A stretch of 64,000 nucleotides of DNA. It comes from Euptelea pleiosperma. Lineage: Eukaryota; Streptophyta; Magnoliopsida; Ranunculales; Eupteleaceae. The notes beneath the pieces are model-generated. The model saw nothing but the letters and a program-made list of their open reading frames with translations, ran no database searches and was not told where the DNA came from. Where the stretch lies: positions 48,075,893 through 48,139,892 of the forward strand of contig CM068544.1 of assembly GCA_035048495.1 (NCBI GenBank), read 5' to 3'. The position numbers and the translations under genes are program-made. Of the stretch, positions 1 through 11,560 are shown piece after piece; within the stretch, counting starts at the first letter, position 1, and the number at the start of each line of letters is the position of its first letter.

Positions 1-383
1 CCATTAGTCATGCAACTCCTCAATGTAGACTGTTAAGATCATGTTAGTTTGATTTTGGGCCATGCACATGGATAATGATGATAAACGTCTAACTTCGTTG
101 TATAACCACTCCAAGCGACCTTAGGCCTGTTGATGGGCCAGAATGGCTCAATGAGCTTTCAACTTGTGCCTCTCTAGTCTAGGGCCATGTTTTCTGCAGC
201 AAATTTTGGCAAGTGGGCCAGACCTGGACCTAAATGTCGTGCAATTTGATTTAGTTCTGCCTTATTTTGTGGGGCCTGACTCATTAAGCTTGCACCTGAT
301 CAACTGAGTTTTGGTGTTAAGACTTCTCCTACATAGGGCCTACTTATTGGACAACTAGTGCAAGAAAGACCCATAATTTATAT
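1..383. other. Intergenic, nothing recognised
   Basis: No open reading frame with family resemblance, no inverted repeat and no splice-compatible exon could be recognised in this AT-rich stretch. Confidence 0.5.
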
Positions 384-715
384 GGGTCGGGCTCGGAGGA
401 CCCCATTTTTGACACCCATTTTGGCGTACCCACATAAAAGATGAATCAATGGCTGATTTTTGGTGGGGATGATCTCCTCACCATATAGATCACCCCAACA
501 AAAAATCAGTCCATTCTGAAATTTCTAACCCCATCAAATGTGGTTTTCAAGTTACACGGTAAAAATTGACTGTCCATAATTCTACAGCTTCTAAATCAGT
601 CTATGAATATTAGAATGGTTTGAATTTTTGTGAGGATGATCTCCTCACTAAAAATTAGCCATTGATTCATCTTCTATTTGGGTACGCCAAAATGGGGGTC
701 CCCCGTGCCCGACCC
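384..715. repeat. MITE-like inverted-repeat element
   Basis: The two ends are long imperfect inverted repeats. The left end begins GGGTCGGGCTCGGAGGACCC and the right end, read in reverse, begins GGGTCGGGCACGGGGGACCC. Both continue through the same 'TTTTGGCGTACCCA..AGATGAATCAATGGCT' block. The interior repeats GATGATCTCCTCA in both orientations. It is non-coding. A diverged relative lies at about 2991-3310. No clear target-site duplication was found, so the superfamily is open. Confidence 0.7.
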
Positions 716-1659
716 TTTAGCTTTAAACAAAGATGTTCTTCTTGCTTTTCTTTCTAATTCTTATCTCAGTGGTTGGTTTGTCTCCTTTTGACTTAGGGTT
801 AGGGGTTATACTTAGTAGTGATCCAATAAGGGACCCTTATCGAAATATTCCAAAGAACCATAAGGGCCCTCATGTTCTTCTTTCGTTGACAGAATGTGCC
901 TTCAATTGACTTCAATAAATACAGCTAGCTGCCAACCATCGATCCACCACACTGTAATGGATTACTAATCTGTAGACATGTAGATGTATTAGATGGGACC
1001 ATAGTTGAAAATCTCGGGATCGGAGGCTGGATCGCACTCGAGATGATGTGAGGGTTCTTCATGAACAGTGCATCTCGGGTGATCCAACCCTATTTCAGTT
1101 CGTCTCGATGGCCACAGATCCGGATCGCCCGATACCATTACCATGGATGGGACCTGCTCTAAGCCTACTTGATGTGCACCAAGTGTCGGCAAATTATTTG
1201 GGAGCTTGACGTGAGAAAGACTACTTGTTTACTGATCTGAGATTCTGAGTCCCCCAGACATCGCACAAAGCTTAGTTGGCAAGAGGAATAATATCTTCCA
1301 CTCAATATCTTCAATCTATAAGAGGTAAAGGACGTGTAAGGATTCGCTTGGCTTAAAAGTTTAAAACCTTAAGATTCTATTTTTAAACCAACCATGTACA
1401 TAGTATTAGGACCATGTTGACACAAGTGCCACCTACCCACATCACACGTTCTTACATGTGTCGTCTCCTCCAATTATCTCAGCCGAGAGCCAACTTGGTG
1501 GGGTCCTCAGTGTTTCTTCATGTTGCATGTTGGGTTTGAAAGCAACCACCAAATATATAAACAGCCGTCCAACTTATTTTCAAGTTAGGATCACTCCCAC
1601 TCCTTATGACCATAGTCAGTAAATTCTCGAATTATTCGCTAATTTTACGCGAACCGTAT
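716..1659. other. Intergenic, nothing recognised
   Basis: Low-complexity AT-rich plant intergenic DNA. The short open frames on the minus strand around 989-1192 show no family resemblance. Confidence 0.45.
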
Positions 1660-1980
1660 GAATTATTCAAAAAACAAATCGAACAGTTATACCTGTTTCG
1701 GACCTCGTCCTTACCTTATGTACCGTTTTAACACTGGCCATTATTTTCCGTTATAACAAAAATAACATCCCCTATTTTCTGAAAATATTGGTAAAAAAGT
1801 CATTTATTTTGTGTTGCAAATTTTATTGAAAATTTGAATTTTGAATTTTGAATTTTAGCGTCGTGTTTTTCCGTTATTTTCCCTTTTTTTATTGTTTTTG
1901 CCCGTGTGATCCGTTGTAACGGAAAAGCGGTAACGCCCCCAGTCAATTATACCGTTATAAAAGCCCCTTTTAAACCTTTG
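1660..1980. mobile_element. Degenerate hAT-type MITE, CCGTTATAACGG subfamily
   Basis: The interior carries the blocks of the better preserved copy at 8322-8688 in reverse orientation: a degraded GTTATAACGG-type left arm, CCGTTATAAC words, a TTTGAATTTTGAATTT core and 'GGTAACGCCCCCAGTC'. The right end is TTTTAAACCTTTG. The left terminus is degraded and no target duplication is visible, so the left limit is approximate. Confidence 0.6.
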
Positions 1981-2990
1981 GTGCTAAGCAAGCGCCGTAT
2001 TATAATCCCCCGTCTCTTGAAAAACGGCTGGCTTTGGTTTTGCGTGAGTGAACACTGAACATGAAAAAAGTGCTGGTGAGGTTTGCATGTCAGGCAAGAA
2101 AGATGGGGTTCTGATGGTGGGACCCTCCTGCATGCACGTTCGAGTGTCGGCCGAAGGCGTTCCGGCCTTGTCTTGCTCTCTCGCGACAAGGGCCCGCGCC
2201 ACCGGAATAAATCTCTCCCATTCCGTTTTCCCATCAAAACCACCTTGAATTTTTACGCAATGACCAAAACACCCTCCTAGTTCTAGTCTCCGTTTTACAA
2301 AAAGGAAACTTGGGTACATGGACGTCTACCATGATGGGTACTCTGTACTGCAGATCATGAGATAAAGACGTTATGATTCACCATGCGAACAAAGTCAATA
2401 AATCCTTCCCTTTTTACTTTTTTTTTTCCGTCAACGTCGCCATTGACTAAAATACCCTTCTCGTGTGGGATATGGGATGTGGCCCATATGGGCTTTCAGA
2501 CCCACCATTTGATGGGCTCCAGCCTCCAGTGACAAGATTTCACTGATCAAAACTTGATACGGTCAATACATCGAATGGTTATGATCATCCAATCGACTTG
2601 ATTTTTAATATGAGATCTCTTCTAAGGGATCACAAAATTGTGGCCGATTCCTATAATACCTGCAAGTATTCCACATGTCCCCCATATACTTGCTAAAGAA
2701 AAATTTTAGCTAATTATATTGGTCCTCTAGTGTGGGTCAAGTCACCGTACTGATCTCATAGTAGGTCCCCCAAGGATCACTTTCAAGTTTTGTTCCTTAA
2801 CCATAACAACCGTTAGATACGACGGTTTTCAGAATTAAAATCCAATGGTGATTGTGTGGAGAACTATCACTGTCTTTTCTTTTTCGTGACCGCAAGATAA
2901 AGTCCCAACATATCCACTTTCTAGATATTCTTTATCTTTTGTTTCGGAAATCTATGGCTTAGAATCTTAGTATCATACATTAGGGTCAAG
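1981..2990. other. Intergenic, nothing recognised
   Basis: Several short overlapping frames occur on both strands near 1947-2319, but none resembles a protein family and they lie beside a MITE end. The remainder is AT-rich DNA with no repeat that I could pair. Confidence 0.4.
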
Positions 2991-3310
2991 ATCAAGGAAC
3001 AAAAATTTGGCCTACCCACATGAAAGATGAATCAATGGCTGATTTTTGGTTAGGATGATCTCCTCATTATATAGATCAACCCTACAAAAAATCAGCCCGT
3101 TCTGAACTTTCTAACCCCGTCATATGTGGTTTTCAATATCAACGGTAAAAAATCGACGGTCTATAATGATTTGAATTTTTAGATGATCTCCTCAGTCCTC
3201 ACCATAGAGACCATCTCACCAAAAATCATCCCATACTAAAACCTTTAATTTATATATTAGACCCGCGCCAATTTTTTATTGTCAAAATTTTTGTCCCCTG
3301 ATCTCGACCT
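2991..3310. repeat. Diverged copy of the 384-715 inverted-repeat family
   Basis: It shares the left-arm block ending in AGATGAATCAATGGCTGATT and the GATGATCTCCTCA motif with 384-715. Its own ends are imperfect inverted repeats (GGTCAAGATCAAGGAACAAA on the left, against GGTCGAGATCAGGGGACAAA in reverse on the right). Non-coding. Confidence 0.6.
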
Positions 3311-4533
3311 CATAGATTAGGATGATGACGATCATCTGTAAGCATGACATATTGACATGTGTCACATTTGCAATTTGTTATTCTTACTATCTCCTTGATC
3401 AAAGTCCACCTTATCACTGTTCATATTCATGTAGACCTCTTTTTATGCCATTCGTCAAATTTGCTTGATCAATCAAAGGTATACAATAGATCCGATGTTT
3501 ATGACCATCCATTGACTATCAGTAACCTACGTAGTGGGTCCCAATTAAATTTATTATATTTAAAACCATGATACCCTTTCTATGGGTAGTTTAGTAATTT
3601 AAAAACAAGAGGTCAGCTTGCTCCTCCAATTTTATATTTCTCATGGAGGCCGCTCTTGCACGTCGACCCTTCTGCAAAAGCCAGACACAAGTATCGTGCG
3701 CTATGCGACACCAGGGAATCACCAAAAGCCGCTACTTGCCCTATGGACCAAAAGTGTTATGCCACGTCATCAATTTTCTGGGTCCCACCAGGCAGAGAAG
3801 CCGGCCTCAACAGAACCATGTCTCTCACCCCACGTGATAACTAAAGAGCGGCACCGCTTCTTAGCAAGTTGAGTTCGTTACTCTGTCATCAGTAATTCAG
3901 TGTAATTTGTCGCACCAAAATACTGTGCGACGCTTTTCTAGGTCCGTTGATTAAATGATCTGTAGTGTGTATTCATGATATTAACTTTTTGTAACCTTGA
4001 TAGATGTTTCAATCTGTAAGATCATGGTGGAAAAAGGATGACGCACTGCATAAGCCCATTTTACGGACCACCTATTTGATGAGTTATAATCCAATAGTGA
4101 TCACAACAAACTAATTTTCTTGACCATCCGATCAATCTCTTCAGTTAAAGAAGTGTGGGTCCACATCAAAACCTACGCATCAATTGGTTAAAATCAGGTA
4201 AAGCATTATAATATGATGCGTCCATGTACCAAATAATCATCCTCAGAAAATCGTATTTTCCTATCCACACTTTCCTTCTACGAAACATCACTGCTGTAAC
4301 AATTATGAGCCACATGAAAATGCTAGAATTATTCCCACCCAAACAAAGGAGAAAAGAACAGAAAAGAAAGCTAATCCTGACCGACTGACCCTGACCCTAA
4401 CCGGCCAAAACTTAGAAAGTAAAATCCTGATCTAGTGATCTCCTCCATTTCGGTGGTCAAGATCTTCCCTTCACCATAGATAAGGATCGAACCCGGTTAC
4501 TCTTATACGTCACCTTCCATCTTATAACTTTTG
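3311..4533. other. Region upstream of the MAPKKK gene
   Basis: No gene is recognised. It contains a perfect G-box CACGTG at 3831-3836 and a GCCACGTCA motif near 3761, both ACGT-core sites of the kind bound by bZIP factors. They are about 0.8-0.9 kb from the start codon, so a role in the downstream gene is possible but not shown. Confidence 0.35.
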
Positions 4534-4541
4534 TGACGTCA
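4534..4541. promoter_or_regulatory. TGACGTCA bZIP/TGA-type site
   Basis: A perfect 8-bp palindrome TGACGTCA lies 129 bp upstream of the kinase start codon. A second ACGT core (TACGTCAC) sits near 4506. TGA and bZIP factors bind such sites, and related Arabidopsis MAPKKK17/18 genes are induced by abscisic acid through ACGT elements. The link here is inferred from position and family. Confidence 0.5.
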
Positions 4542-4596
4542 GAAGATCGTTTTTGGATAATTTCACAACTTAAAGCCCTACCCGCACTTGAACCCA

Positions 4597-4604
4597 TATA
4601 AATA
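4597..4604 (+). promoter_or_regulatory. TATA box of the MAPKKK gene
   Basis: TATAAATA lies 66 bp upstream of the start codon, which predicts a transcription start near 4630 and a leader of about 30-35 bases. Confidence 0.65.
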
Positions 4605-4662
4605 CATTGGAGGCCTCGCACAAGTTTTCAAACCTCATTTGAGTTCTAAAAGCTAAGGCAGA

Positions 4663-6159
4663 ATGGAAAGAAAGAACGTTTCCTCTCGTTCTCTTCAATG
4701 GGTTCGAGGGAAGTGTATAGGGAAAGGCTCGTTTGGCACTGTTAGCCTTGCCGTGAACAAATCGAACGGTCGAATTTTCGCGGTGAAGTCCGTTGATTCA
4801 AAGACGGCGATCCCTTCTCAACTTGAATCTCTAGAGAACGAAATCAGAATTCTCCAATCTCTTTCATCGCCTCACGTGATTGAGTACTTAAACGACGACC
4901 TAACACACGAATCTACGAGCGCGGTGTACCGGAATTTACACATGGAATACATGCCCGGCGGAACGGTTGCTGATGTGGCAGGGCAATTTGGTGGGAAAGG
5001 CGCCCATGTGGATGAGCACATTTTACGGTCATACACTTGGTGCATCCTCTCCGCGTTGCGTTACTTGCACTCCAAGGGTATCGCCCATTGCGATGTGAAG
5101 GGGAAGAACGTCCTAGTGGGCTCCACTCCTGGTGTCGCGAAGCTCGCTGATTTTGGGTCTGCGAAGAGAATCTCCGATCACTCAAATCTCGAGGAGGAAA
5201 AGGTGATGATCTTGCCACGCGGGACCCCACTTTGGATGGCGCCGGAAGTAATTCGACAGGAGCGGCAGGGACCGGAGTCTGATGTTTGGTCATTGGGTTG
5301 CACAATTATTGAGATGATCACTGGAAAACCAGCATGGCAAGATTGCGGTGCTACAACGGTGTACCAAATCGGTTTCTCAAATGAATTGCCAGAATTCCCG
5401 GCTCAATTGTCGGAATTGGGTCACGATTTTCTTGACAAGTGCCTGAGGAGGGAACCCAGTGAACGATGGACGTGTGAGCAATTGTTACGACACCCATTCG
5501 TGTCGGCCGATATCGTTACCAAATCATCTCCTCGAAGCATATTTGATTGGCCTAATTTAGAATTTCTCGACATCGACGACGACGAAGAAGAAGAAGAAAT
5601 TCGGCTTATTTTTAATTATGATTCTCATAATTCAAATTCCAATTTTTTAATTTCAGCCAAGGAGAGGATTGGGGAATTAGCTTCCAGTAGAGGGGTAGTT
5701 TGGGAATCAGATGGTTGGGAAGTGGTGAGGAGGTCGGGTTTATTTTGTGACAGAGGAGAAGCTGGTCTGGTTAGAACCAGAGAGGAGAGGATAGAGACAA
5801 GTTCGAGGGATTCGAATATTACGAGGGCTGGTGAGGAAAGTGAGGGGATAAGCTTGGAATATTTAAATTCTTTTAGTTGTGACAACTTCCCTAGTTGTAG
5901 TTGTTGCAGAGCTGGTTTGGGCTGTCAGCAAGGGTTGGAAAAGAGGGATTTGGTGGTGGTGGTGGAGAGAGAGAACGTCTGTTACAGTTGGTGTAAAAAA
6001 AAATTATTATTCATATTAATTCATTTATTGATATTCAGATTTCACGTATTATTGTTATTCTTGATTCTTGATTTTATTGATGGGCATGTGAGCACCGTTT
6101 CTCTGAGAACCGGAACTGATAAGAACTGGCAATATTGGTTCCGGTTCTGGGTACATTAG
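4663..6159 (+). CDS. MAPKKK17/18-like protein kinase (MEKK subfamily)
   Basis: A single-exon Ser/Thr kinase of 498 codons. The kinase domain spans about residues 13-286. It shows the glycine loop GKGSFGTV (20-27), ATP-anchoring Lys42 in AVKSV, alpha-C Glu60, catalytic loop HCDVKGKN (142-149) with Asp144 and Asn149, DFG at 163-165, and GTPLWMAPEV (187-196) followed by SDVWSLGC. HCD in place of HRD and the lack of introns are typical of plant MAPKKK15-21, which phosphorylate MKK3-type MAPKKs in ABA and stress signalling. The start fits the TATA box and gives the usual short N-terminus. An acidic run (about 307-313) follows the kinase domain. Oddity: family members end at about 340-400 residues. 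Here, after an A run at codons for about 445-447, the frame becomes a hydrophobic stretch, and the last residues are read from TE-like DNA. The kinase call is firm; the true C-terminus is not. Confidence 0.93.
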   Translation: MERKNVSSRSLQWVRGKCIGKGSFGTVSLAVNKSNGRIFAVKSVDSKTAIPSQLESLENEIRILQSLSSPHVIEYLNDDLTHESTSAVYRNLHMEYMPGGTVADVAGQFGGKGAHVDEHILRSYTWCILSALRYLHSKGIAHCDVKGKNVLVGSTPGVAKLADFGSAKRISDHSNLEEEKVMILPRGTPLWMAPEVIRQERQGPESDVWSLGCTIIEMITGKPAWQDCGATTVYQIGFSNELPEFPAQLSELGHDFLDKCLRREPSERWTCEQLLRHPFVSADIVTKSSPRSIFDWPNLEFLDIDDDEEEEEIRLIFNYDSHNSNSNFLISAKERIGELASSRGVVWESDGWEVVRRSGLFCDRGEAGLVRTREERIETSSRDSNITRAGEESEGISLEYLNSFSCDNFPSCSCCRAGLGCQQGLEKRDLVVVVERENVCYSWCKKKLLFILIHLLIFRFHVLLLFLILDFIDGHVSTVSLRTGTDKNWQYWFRFWVH

Positions 6160-6195
6160 GAACCGACCTGGAACCAACCCATTGACACCCCTAAT
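6080..6195. mobile_element. hAT end remnant overlapping the kinase 3' end
   Basis: The stretch is rich in GGTTCCGG/GAACCGG words and ends CCATTGACACCCCTA, the reverse of the TAGGGGTGTCAATGG terminus common in plant hAT elements. A matching left end and target duplication were not found, so it is a truncated remnant. The kinase stop codon at 6157-6159 lies inside it. Confidence 0.5.
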
Positions 6196-6434
6196 GACAA
6201 GCCCGAATTAATAATAATACCTGAAAATTTTTGGTACCATAGATTTGCCGTACCTGAACTTAGCAACTATGGATCACACTCAGTCTGATCTGGTTTAGTC
6301 AAACCTTCACAATCTGATTATTAGTCAGGTCGGGTCTGGGTAACCCAAACAACTTAAAAGGCTCATGTCGAACCAAAAACGACTTGGACTGGGTCTGGGT
6401 AAAGATTTTTACGAGAGCATTTTTTTTATCCGAG

Positions 6435-6740
6435 CATTGGGCCGCACCTAAAACGCCATGTGGCACACCATTAGAGATCAATGACCATACGTTTGAAACA
6501 CCCTTAGGTGGACCAGCAGACCAAAAAACAAACTGATCGGTGTTTTCTAGGCATTGGATCACAGAACCCCAAAAATAAATATTCCCTCAAATCCCACAGT
6601 TGAGAATAAGTCCATGAAAAAGATTAAAATCCAATGGTTAGAAACCATCAATCAGGCTGATTTTGGTTTTTGAAGTCCACTTAGGGATGTTTCAAACATC
6701 CATACCGTCATTGATTTCTAAGATCCAAGTGTTTATCTGC
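6435..6740. repeat. Inverted-repeat family 2 copy (CAATCAGGCTGATTTT motif)
   Basis: The left arm has CCTTAGGTGGACC and an ACCAAAAAACAAACTGATCGG block. The right arm has the reverse partner CATCAATCAGGCTGATTTTG followed by CCACTTAGGGATG and AAACATCCATACCGTCA. The arms flank an AT-rich core. Non-coding, one of about ten copies in the window. Confidence 0.65.
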
Positions 6741-7940
6741 TGGATCCAGTTCACTTCAACCTCGACATCGAACGATTCACACCCCTAGATGACAAACTAT
6801 TGGCGTGAAATTGATGGATTCTTCCTTGGAATTACAAATATTTCCAGGATTTAAACCCTTTAAGAAAATGGGGTTTGCACAAAATCATTGGAACCATCAC
6901 AGTGACTTGCAGCCCCTATGACAAACAACATCAAACATTTGAACACCATGTTCCCAAGTGACCCCACCCCATGATTGTTTGGTTGGCCAAATCTGTCGAT
7001 CCTAACTAGTCCCTGTCGGTGCCAATATATACATATAAATGTTTGATTCATGCTACCCCCACCGATAACCTGACAAAAATATGTGCGGCTGAGGCCATTG
7101 ACCATTGGATTCAAGAGATCCACGGTCCACAAGGCAACGACTATTGATCTCGGATCCTATTTGTTTAATAGGTTTAGATTTCCCTAATGAACCAAAATCT
7201 AAAATAAGTTTTTGCAAAGATTCCATTTGTTCCGGAATAAAATAAAAAAATTCACCAAAATTAGGTAACAATTGCTGTACAATTTCTCGTGGGAATGTTT
7301 GGTTGCAGAGTAAGTGGTATCTTCATCAAGGATAAGAGACACATTCCGCCATTTGGATTGGCACATATGAAATTGAACACAATGCTGCAAAGAAATACCC
7401 CACATGTATACGATGAATTGTAGATTTAGAGCCAATGATCAACAAAAGGTGGATCGGATTCGTCGGAAGACTAAAGCGCCACCTTTAAGTTCTAAAGGGC
7501 AGAACTTCATAATTGTGTATCGAAATGACTAATTCTAATATGTCGGATTCATTTCGACAAGCACTACGATGAGGGCAATATATAAGTAAATATTGTGCTG
7601 GTTTATGATCGAAAAAACACTCTGTTTCAGAGGTCAAATGCACTTTTTCGTTGACCTTTTTTTATTTTTAGTAAGTTCCATTATAGCAATACTAGTAGGT
7701 CTTTGAGCTGCAGGTCTTCGAGAGCTACACCCATTTCTTACATCTAGTTCTTACACCCGGTGGTAGGGGATCACATGGAGATCGTGTTGGACAATCTAAC
7801 CGCACAATGAGTTTTCCCATACTATAGTGGTCATTGTCGAAACGAAATGATCTTTGGTGACGATGATCATGGCATGGACAACTCAATTTATGGTTTGATT
7901 GTCCAACAAAATCTCCATGTGGGCCCCACTCAAGCTAAAA
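6741..7940. other. Intergenic, nothing recognised
   Basis: The short minus-strand frames between 6860 and 7435 have no family resemblance. A GTCCAACA-containing inverted pair flanks 7770-7920 and may be another small MITE, but I could not define its ends. Confidence 0.4.
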
Positions 7941-7944
7941 TCTC

Positions 7945-8235
7945 AATAACTTATCATGAGTTATTTGCTATTTTTCGTGGTATGCAAATTGCTATAAGGA
8001 GATGGGAATCCCAAGGGTGAAGATAGCAACAGACTCCAAAGCTTTGGTCCACATCATGAGAAACCCCGTGGTGTGCAAAAAGCATCTTAAAGAACATTAT
8101 GAAGTTGGAGGGACAGCTCGAATCTTTTGGGATCAATCATGTGTTTAGAGAAACGAATAGTTGTGCTGATTTTCTTGCCTCATTTTGTAATTCTGTAAAT
8201 GACATCCCCCCTTTGATTTCCCTATGGATCTTGTT
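7945..8235 (+). mobile_element. LINE RNase H domain fragment, frameshifted
   Basis: Three plus-strand frames in succession read as the RNase H-like domain found at the C-terminus of plant L1-type LINE polyproteins: ELFAIFRGMQIAIRR, then KIATDSKALVHIM (the TDS acidic motif), then INHVFRETNSCADFLA (the final N..AD motif). At least two frame changes and a stop separate the pieces, so it is dead. No poly(A) tail or flanking duplication is visible, because the next element starts at 8322. Confidence 0.75.
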
Positions 8236-8321
8236 GACCATTTTGCTAGGGATGCAAGGGGCACAATCTACACTAGATAGTAATTGTTTCCCCTTTACTA
8301 AGGTCATGTAGGAGTCTGCCT

Positions 8322-8688
8322 CAAGGTTTAAAGGGAACCGTTATAACGGTATAACGGATTGGAGGCGTTACCATTTTTTTCTGTTATAACGGAAAAAAAA
8401 AACGCTCAGTGGCAAAAACGGGCAAATAACGGAAAAAATGACGCTGAAATTCAAATTTTGAATTTTCAAAAATGGAAAATAACGGAAAAAAAAAAGACGG
8501 AATATAACAGAAAATAACTGAAAAAACAAAAATAATGGACTTTTTTTTCACAAAAATTTCCAGAAAATAACGGTCGTTATTTTCGTTATAATGGAAAAAT
8601 AACGGCCGTTATTTTCTGGGCATTTTAACAGTCCATAACGTAACGGGGTAGGTCTGAATCCGTTATAACGGCCGTTTTTTAAACCTTG
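8322..8688. mobile_element. hAT-type MITE, CCGTTATAACGG subfamily, complete
   Basis: A 367-bp element with ends CAAGGTTTAAA and TTTAAACCTTG, flanked by a perfect 8-bp target duplication GTCTGCCT (8314-8321 and 8689-8696). The interior is packed with TAACGG/CCGTTA words in both orientations and has a TTCAAATTTTGAATTT core. 8-bp duplications and a CA(A/G)GG-type terminus identify the hAT superfamily. It has no coding capacity. This is the reference copy for the subfamily. Confidence 0.9.
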
Positions 8689-8696
8689 GTCTGCCT

Positions 8697-9854
8697 AACC
8701 ACAAGTATAATTCCAAAAAAAGAAAAAAAAATGGGTGTAGCTCCAGACGGACTCTTGTTTTAAAAGGTTGCTATTAGTAGGGATGTAAATCAGGCCAAGG
8801 GGGGAGTGGGTACCGCGGTGGGATTTTTGAAGCTGCGATCATGAGGCCAATGATCGTGCACCACATATACCTAGATTTAGACTTTTAAAAAGTAACCATG
8901 TGTATGTGTGGCGTGCAATCATTGGCGCATGATCACTCGATCAAAAATCCCCCCGCTTCAAAAAAAAATCTCACCGTACGTGGGAGGGGAAAGGGATGAG
9001 GATGGTTGGGAGAATGGGGGAGGGAATTTCAGCCCGGGCTTGGCGGAGGCCCGGGTCCAAAAAATTGTCTCTTGGGCATAGTTCAAAATTCAAATATCTA
9101 GGTCTTGGCTGGGCTTGAGCCGAACTATTTAGGCCTGCAATGTTCTGGACCATGGCAAGGCCTAGATCCTTGGATCTGAGCTTAGGTATAGCCCAAAACT
9201 AATGGCCAATGCCAGATCTTGGCCTTGCCAGGCTCGGGATGAAGATGAACTATTTAGGCCCATAACATGCTTATCCATGGCAAGGCTGACCCTAGGTAAG
9301 GGCAGGGCCACCCGGCCTTAAGTCCAATCAGCGTACGCCCCCTGCTACTAGCACCAGACACGCAAGAGTAAGAGATCAAACACCGTTGGATGAGTCCATC
9401 TTCAAATTTCTTAAAATTAATAATCGAATCCAACCAATGTTCACAACACGTTTCAAGCTGAATGGTTACAAGAATTCGCTTAAGACGATCTTTTTCAGTG
9501 AAATATATACACAACACAAGAACATCGGAATTGATGGTTTGAAATTTTTCTTTCACCATCAAACAGTGGAAAAATAGGGCATGAAAGCCAAAATATAATA
9601 ATCTTAAACGTGATTAGTCTTAACACTGTAGAGAGTGTAAGAGACCATGGCATCGGTCACACTTTGATTCGCTAATTCTGTTTACTTTGGGATTATCTTA
9701 TCTTTGCGTATGAGACACCCACAAAGGCCATGCATGCATGAACAATACCTAAAACTCTCCAAACCGCAAAGAAAAGGCCCAATTCTGTCTGGATCACCAT
9801 ATCACATCTGGAAAGGGAATCTGCATATAGCGAATTTCAGTTTACTCTCGGTCA
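8697..9854. other. Intergenic with GGGCC/GGCCC-rich stretch
   Basis: From about 8775 to 9345 the sequence repeats GGCTTGG, GGCCC and CCGGGC-like words in both orientations. It begins near TAGGGATGTAAAT, which resembles hAT-type termini, but I could not pair ends or a duplication. Open frames at 9254-9577 on both strands are unrecognised. Confidence 0.4.
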
Positions 9855-10165
9855 TCTACGTGCCAATTGCCATGCGGAATCCGGATACTGAACCCATGAA
9901 TGTCTGCCCCACCCCTTGGTCTACCTACACACCAAAAATCAGCCTGATTGGTGATATTTCGCGGTTGGATTTTAAGTATTTTTCGTAATGGGCTTGGAAC
10001 CCATTCATGGACCTGTTCATGAAGCTCACGATGAAAGACTCAAATCCAAGTACTAGGAACAACCAATCAGGCTGATTTTTGGTGTTTAGATTCCCCAAAA
10101 GGTGGGGTCATACATTGATGGGTCAGTGGGATCAAAAGTGTGTGCCACGTGGCAATTTTAGGTTT
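9855..10165. repeat. Inverted-repeat family 2 copy
   Basis: The left arm contains CCACCCCTTGGTCTACCTAC and CACCAAAAATCAGCCTGATT. The right arm contains AACCAATCAGGCTGATTTTT and CCAAAAGGTGGGG. The reverse-complementary arms surround an AT-rich core. The left outer flank has a GTGCCAATTGCCATG block opposed by GTGTGCCACGTGGCA on the right. Non-coding. Confidence 0.75.
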
Positions 10166-11560
10166 GTTAGGGAGTGAGTTATTGTTTTCCCAACCTCACA
10201 ATCAAATAGTTCAATTATGACTGTGGAGGTCTACATCGAATCCATAATTAAAAACCAAAATATAAAAACAAGAAAAATAGCGGGGTTTAATAATGAATCA
10301 CTTTGAAGGCATCAATGTGCCCACTGGAGATAACTGGGCCAGATATTAGAGACATGAACTTGGGCCACAATAAAGTCTGTTGGAACCCGGCCCTTTTATG
10401 ATCCAATGTCTTGTCCTGAGCCCGTAAAGTACTCGGAGAAGTCTATGAAGAAAATTCATACTTGTTTTGGGCCCAGCCAGATGCAGGCTTGGGCTTGGTG
10501 CAAACCAGTCCCATGTCCAGTATCAGGCTTGGGCTGGGGCCCTGGTGTCGGGCCTAAGCAATGAGAAGATAAATGGAGAGGGAAGGATTCAAATTGTTTA
10601 ATAAGTTCTAGAGGCGTTTCTCTTTGCAGGTCATGTGTACAGAAGGAGCACTTTTTTTCCTTTTAGTTTCTCATTTCCATCCATGCAACCACCACCACCC
10701 CATGTATAGGGGCTTGCCCACCCTCAACTTTCAAAAGTAGAAGAAATTTTATTTTATTTTCCAAAAAAAACATCCCTTTGAACTTAAGTTGTCCACCCTC
10801 CCCAACAAAATCCTGGCTCCGCCACTGGGTTGCAGTCCCTCTATCCGCGAACTGGACTGTGTTGTGAAAATTTCTTTACACATGACCTACAAAGAGATCT
10901 CCTTTGTGTGGTCCTTTAAACCCATGTCCTTTAAACCCTCGATATTGGTACGATCCAATGTAAGAGAAGAGATCTCCTTAGTGTGGATGATACACAGTTT
11001 TGCCAAAAACCAGTGAAGTTTATTGTATATGAGTGTGCATGGTAGTTGCCTATTTGGATTAGGAAAGCACAATCCCTCTTACTATTAGTTGCCATGACAG
11101 GAAAACGTTTTCAGTAGGAGATTAAAGGATGTATAAAAACACTAAGGAGGGGACGTCTCTCTTTCCAACTCAAGCCACTTCCGGCCTCATCGCCTAGGCT
11201 AAAGTGAGGAGAGATAAGAGGTCTCAATCTCCAGTGCTATTGGTTCATCAAGAAGAAGAAATCTCAGTCCTCAATCAAATGCAAGCATATTAATTTGAGC
11301 GATCTAAAGTATGTTATTTTTTATTATATTTTTTGATCAAGTTGTAGAGTTCTAGATCTCGATATATTGATACTAGGATTTGTTTAATCTTGACATCCAA
11401 GTTAATGGTGTGATTTGGGGCCCTACAGCTTATTCGAGAGTAATTTTACAGTTGAATAGCTTGGATTGGGGTTACATGCACCTACATGCTGTTAAGCAAG
11501 TTTGTTATTTACATAAAGCTTATGTAATTTCCCATCCTCTAGAACCTACAGAGAGTCTAA
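10166..11560. other. Intergenic, nothing recognised
   Basis: A stretch near 10330-10570 is rich in GGGCC and GGCTTGGGC words like the one at 8775-9345. No gene, LTR pair or tRNA-like fold was recognised in the rest. Confidence 0.4.

Noticed and set aside
4485..4510. A GGATCGAACCCGGTTAC phrase that resembles a tRNA T-arm region
   Set aside because: No acceptor, D or anticodon stems could be paired around it.
4913..5305. 130-codon minus-strand frame over the kinase
   Set aside because: It is the antisense shadow of the conserved kinase domain and has no family resemblance.
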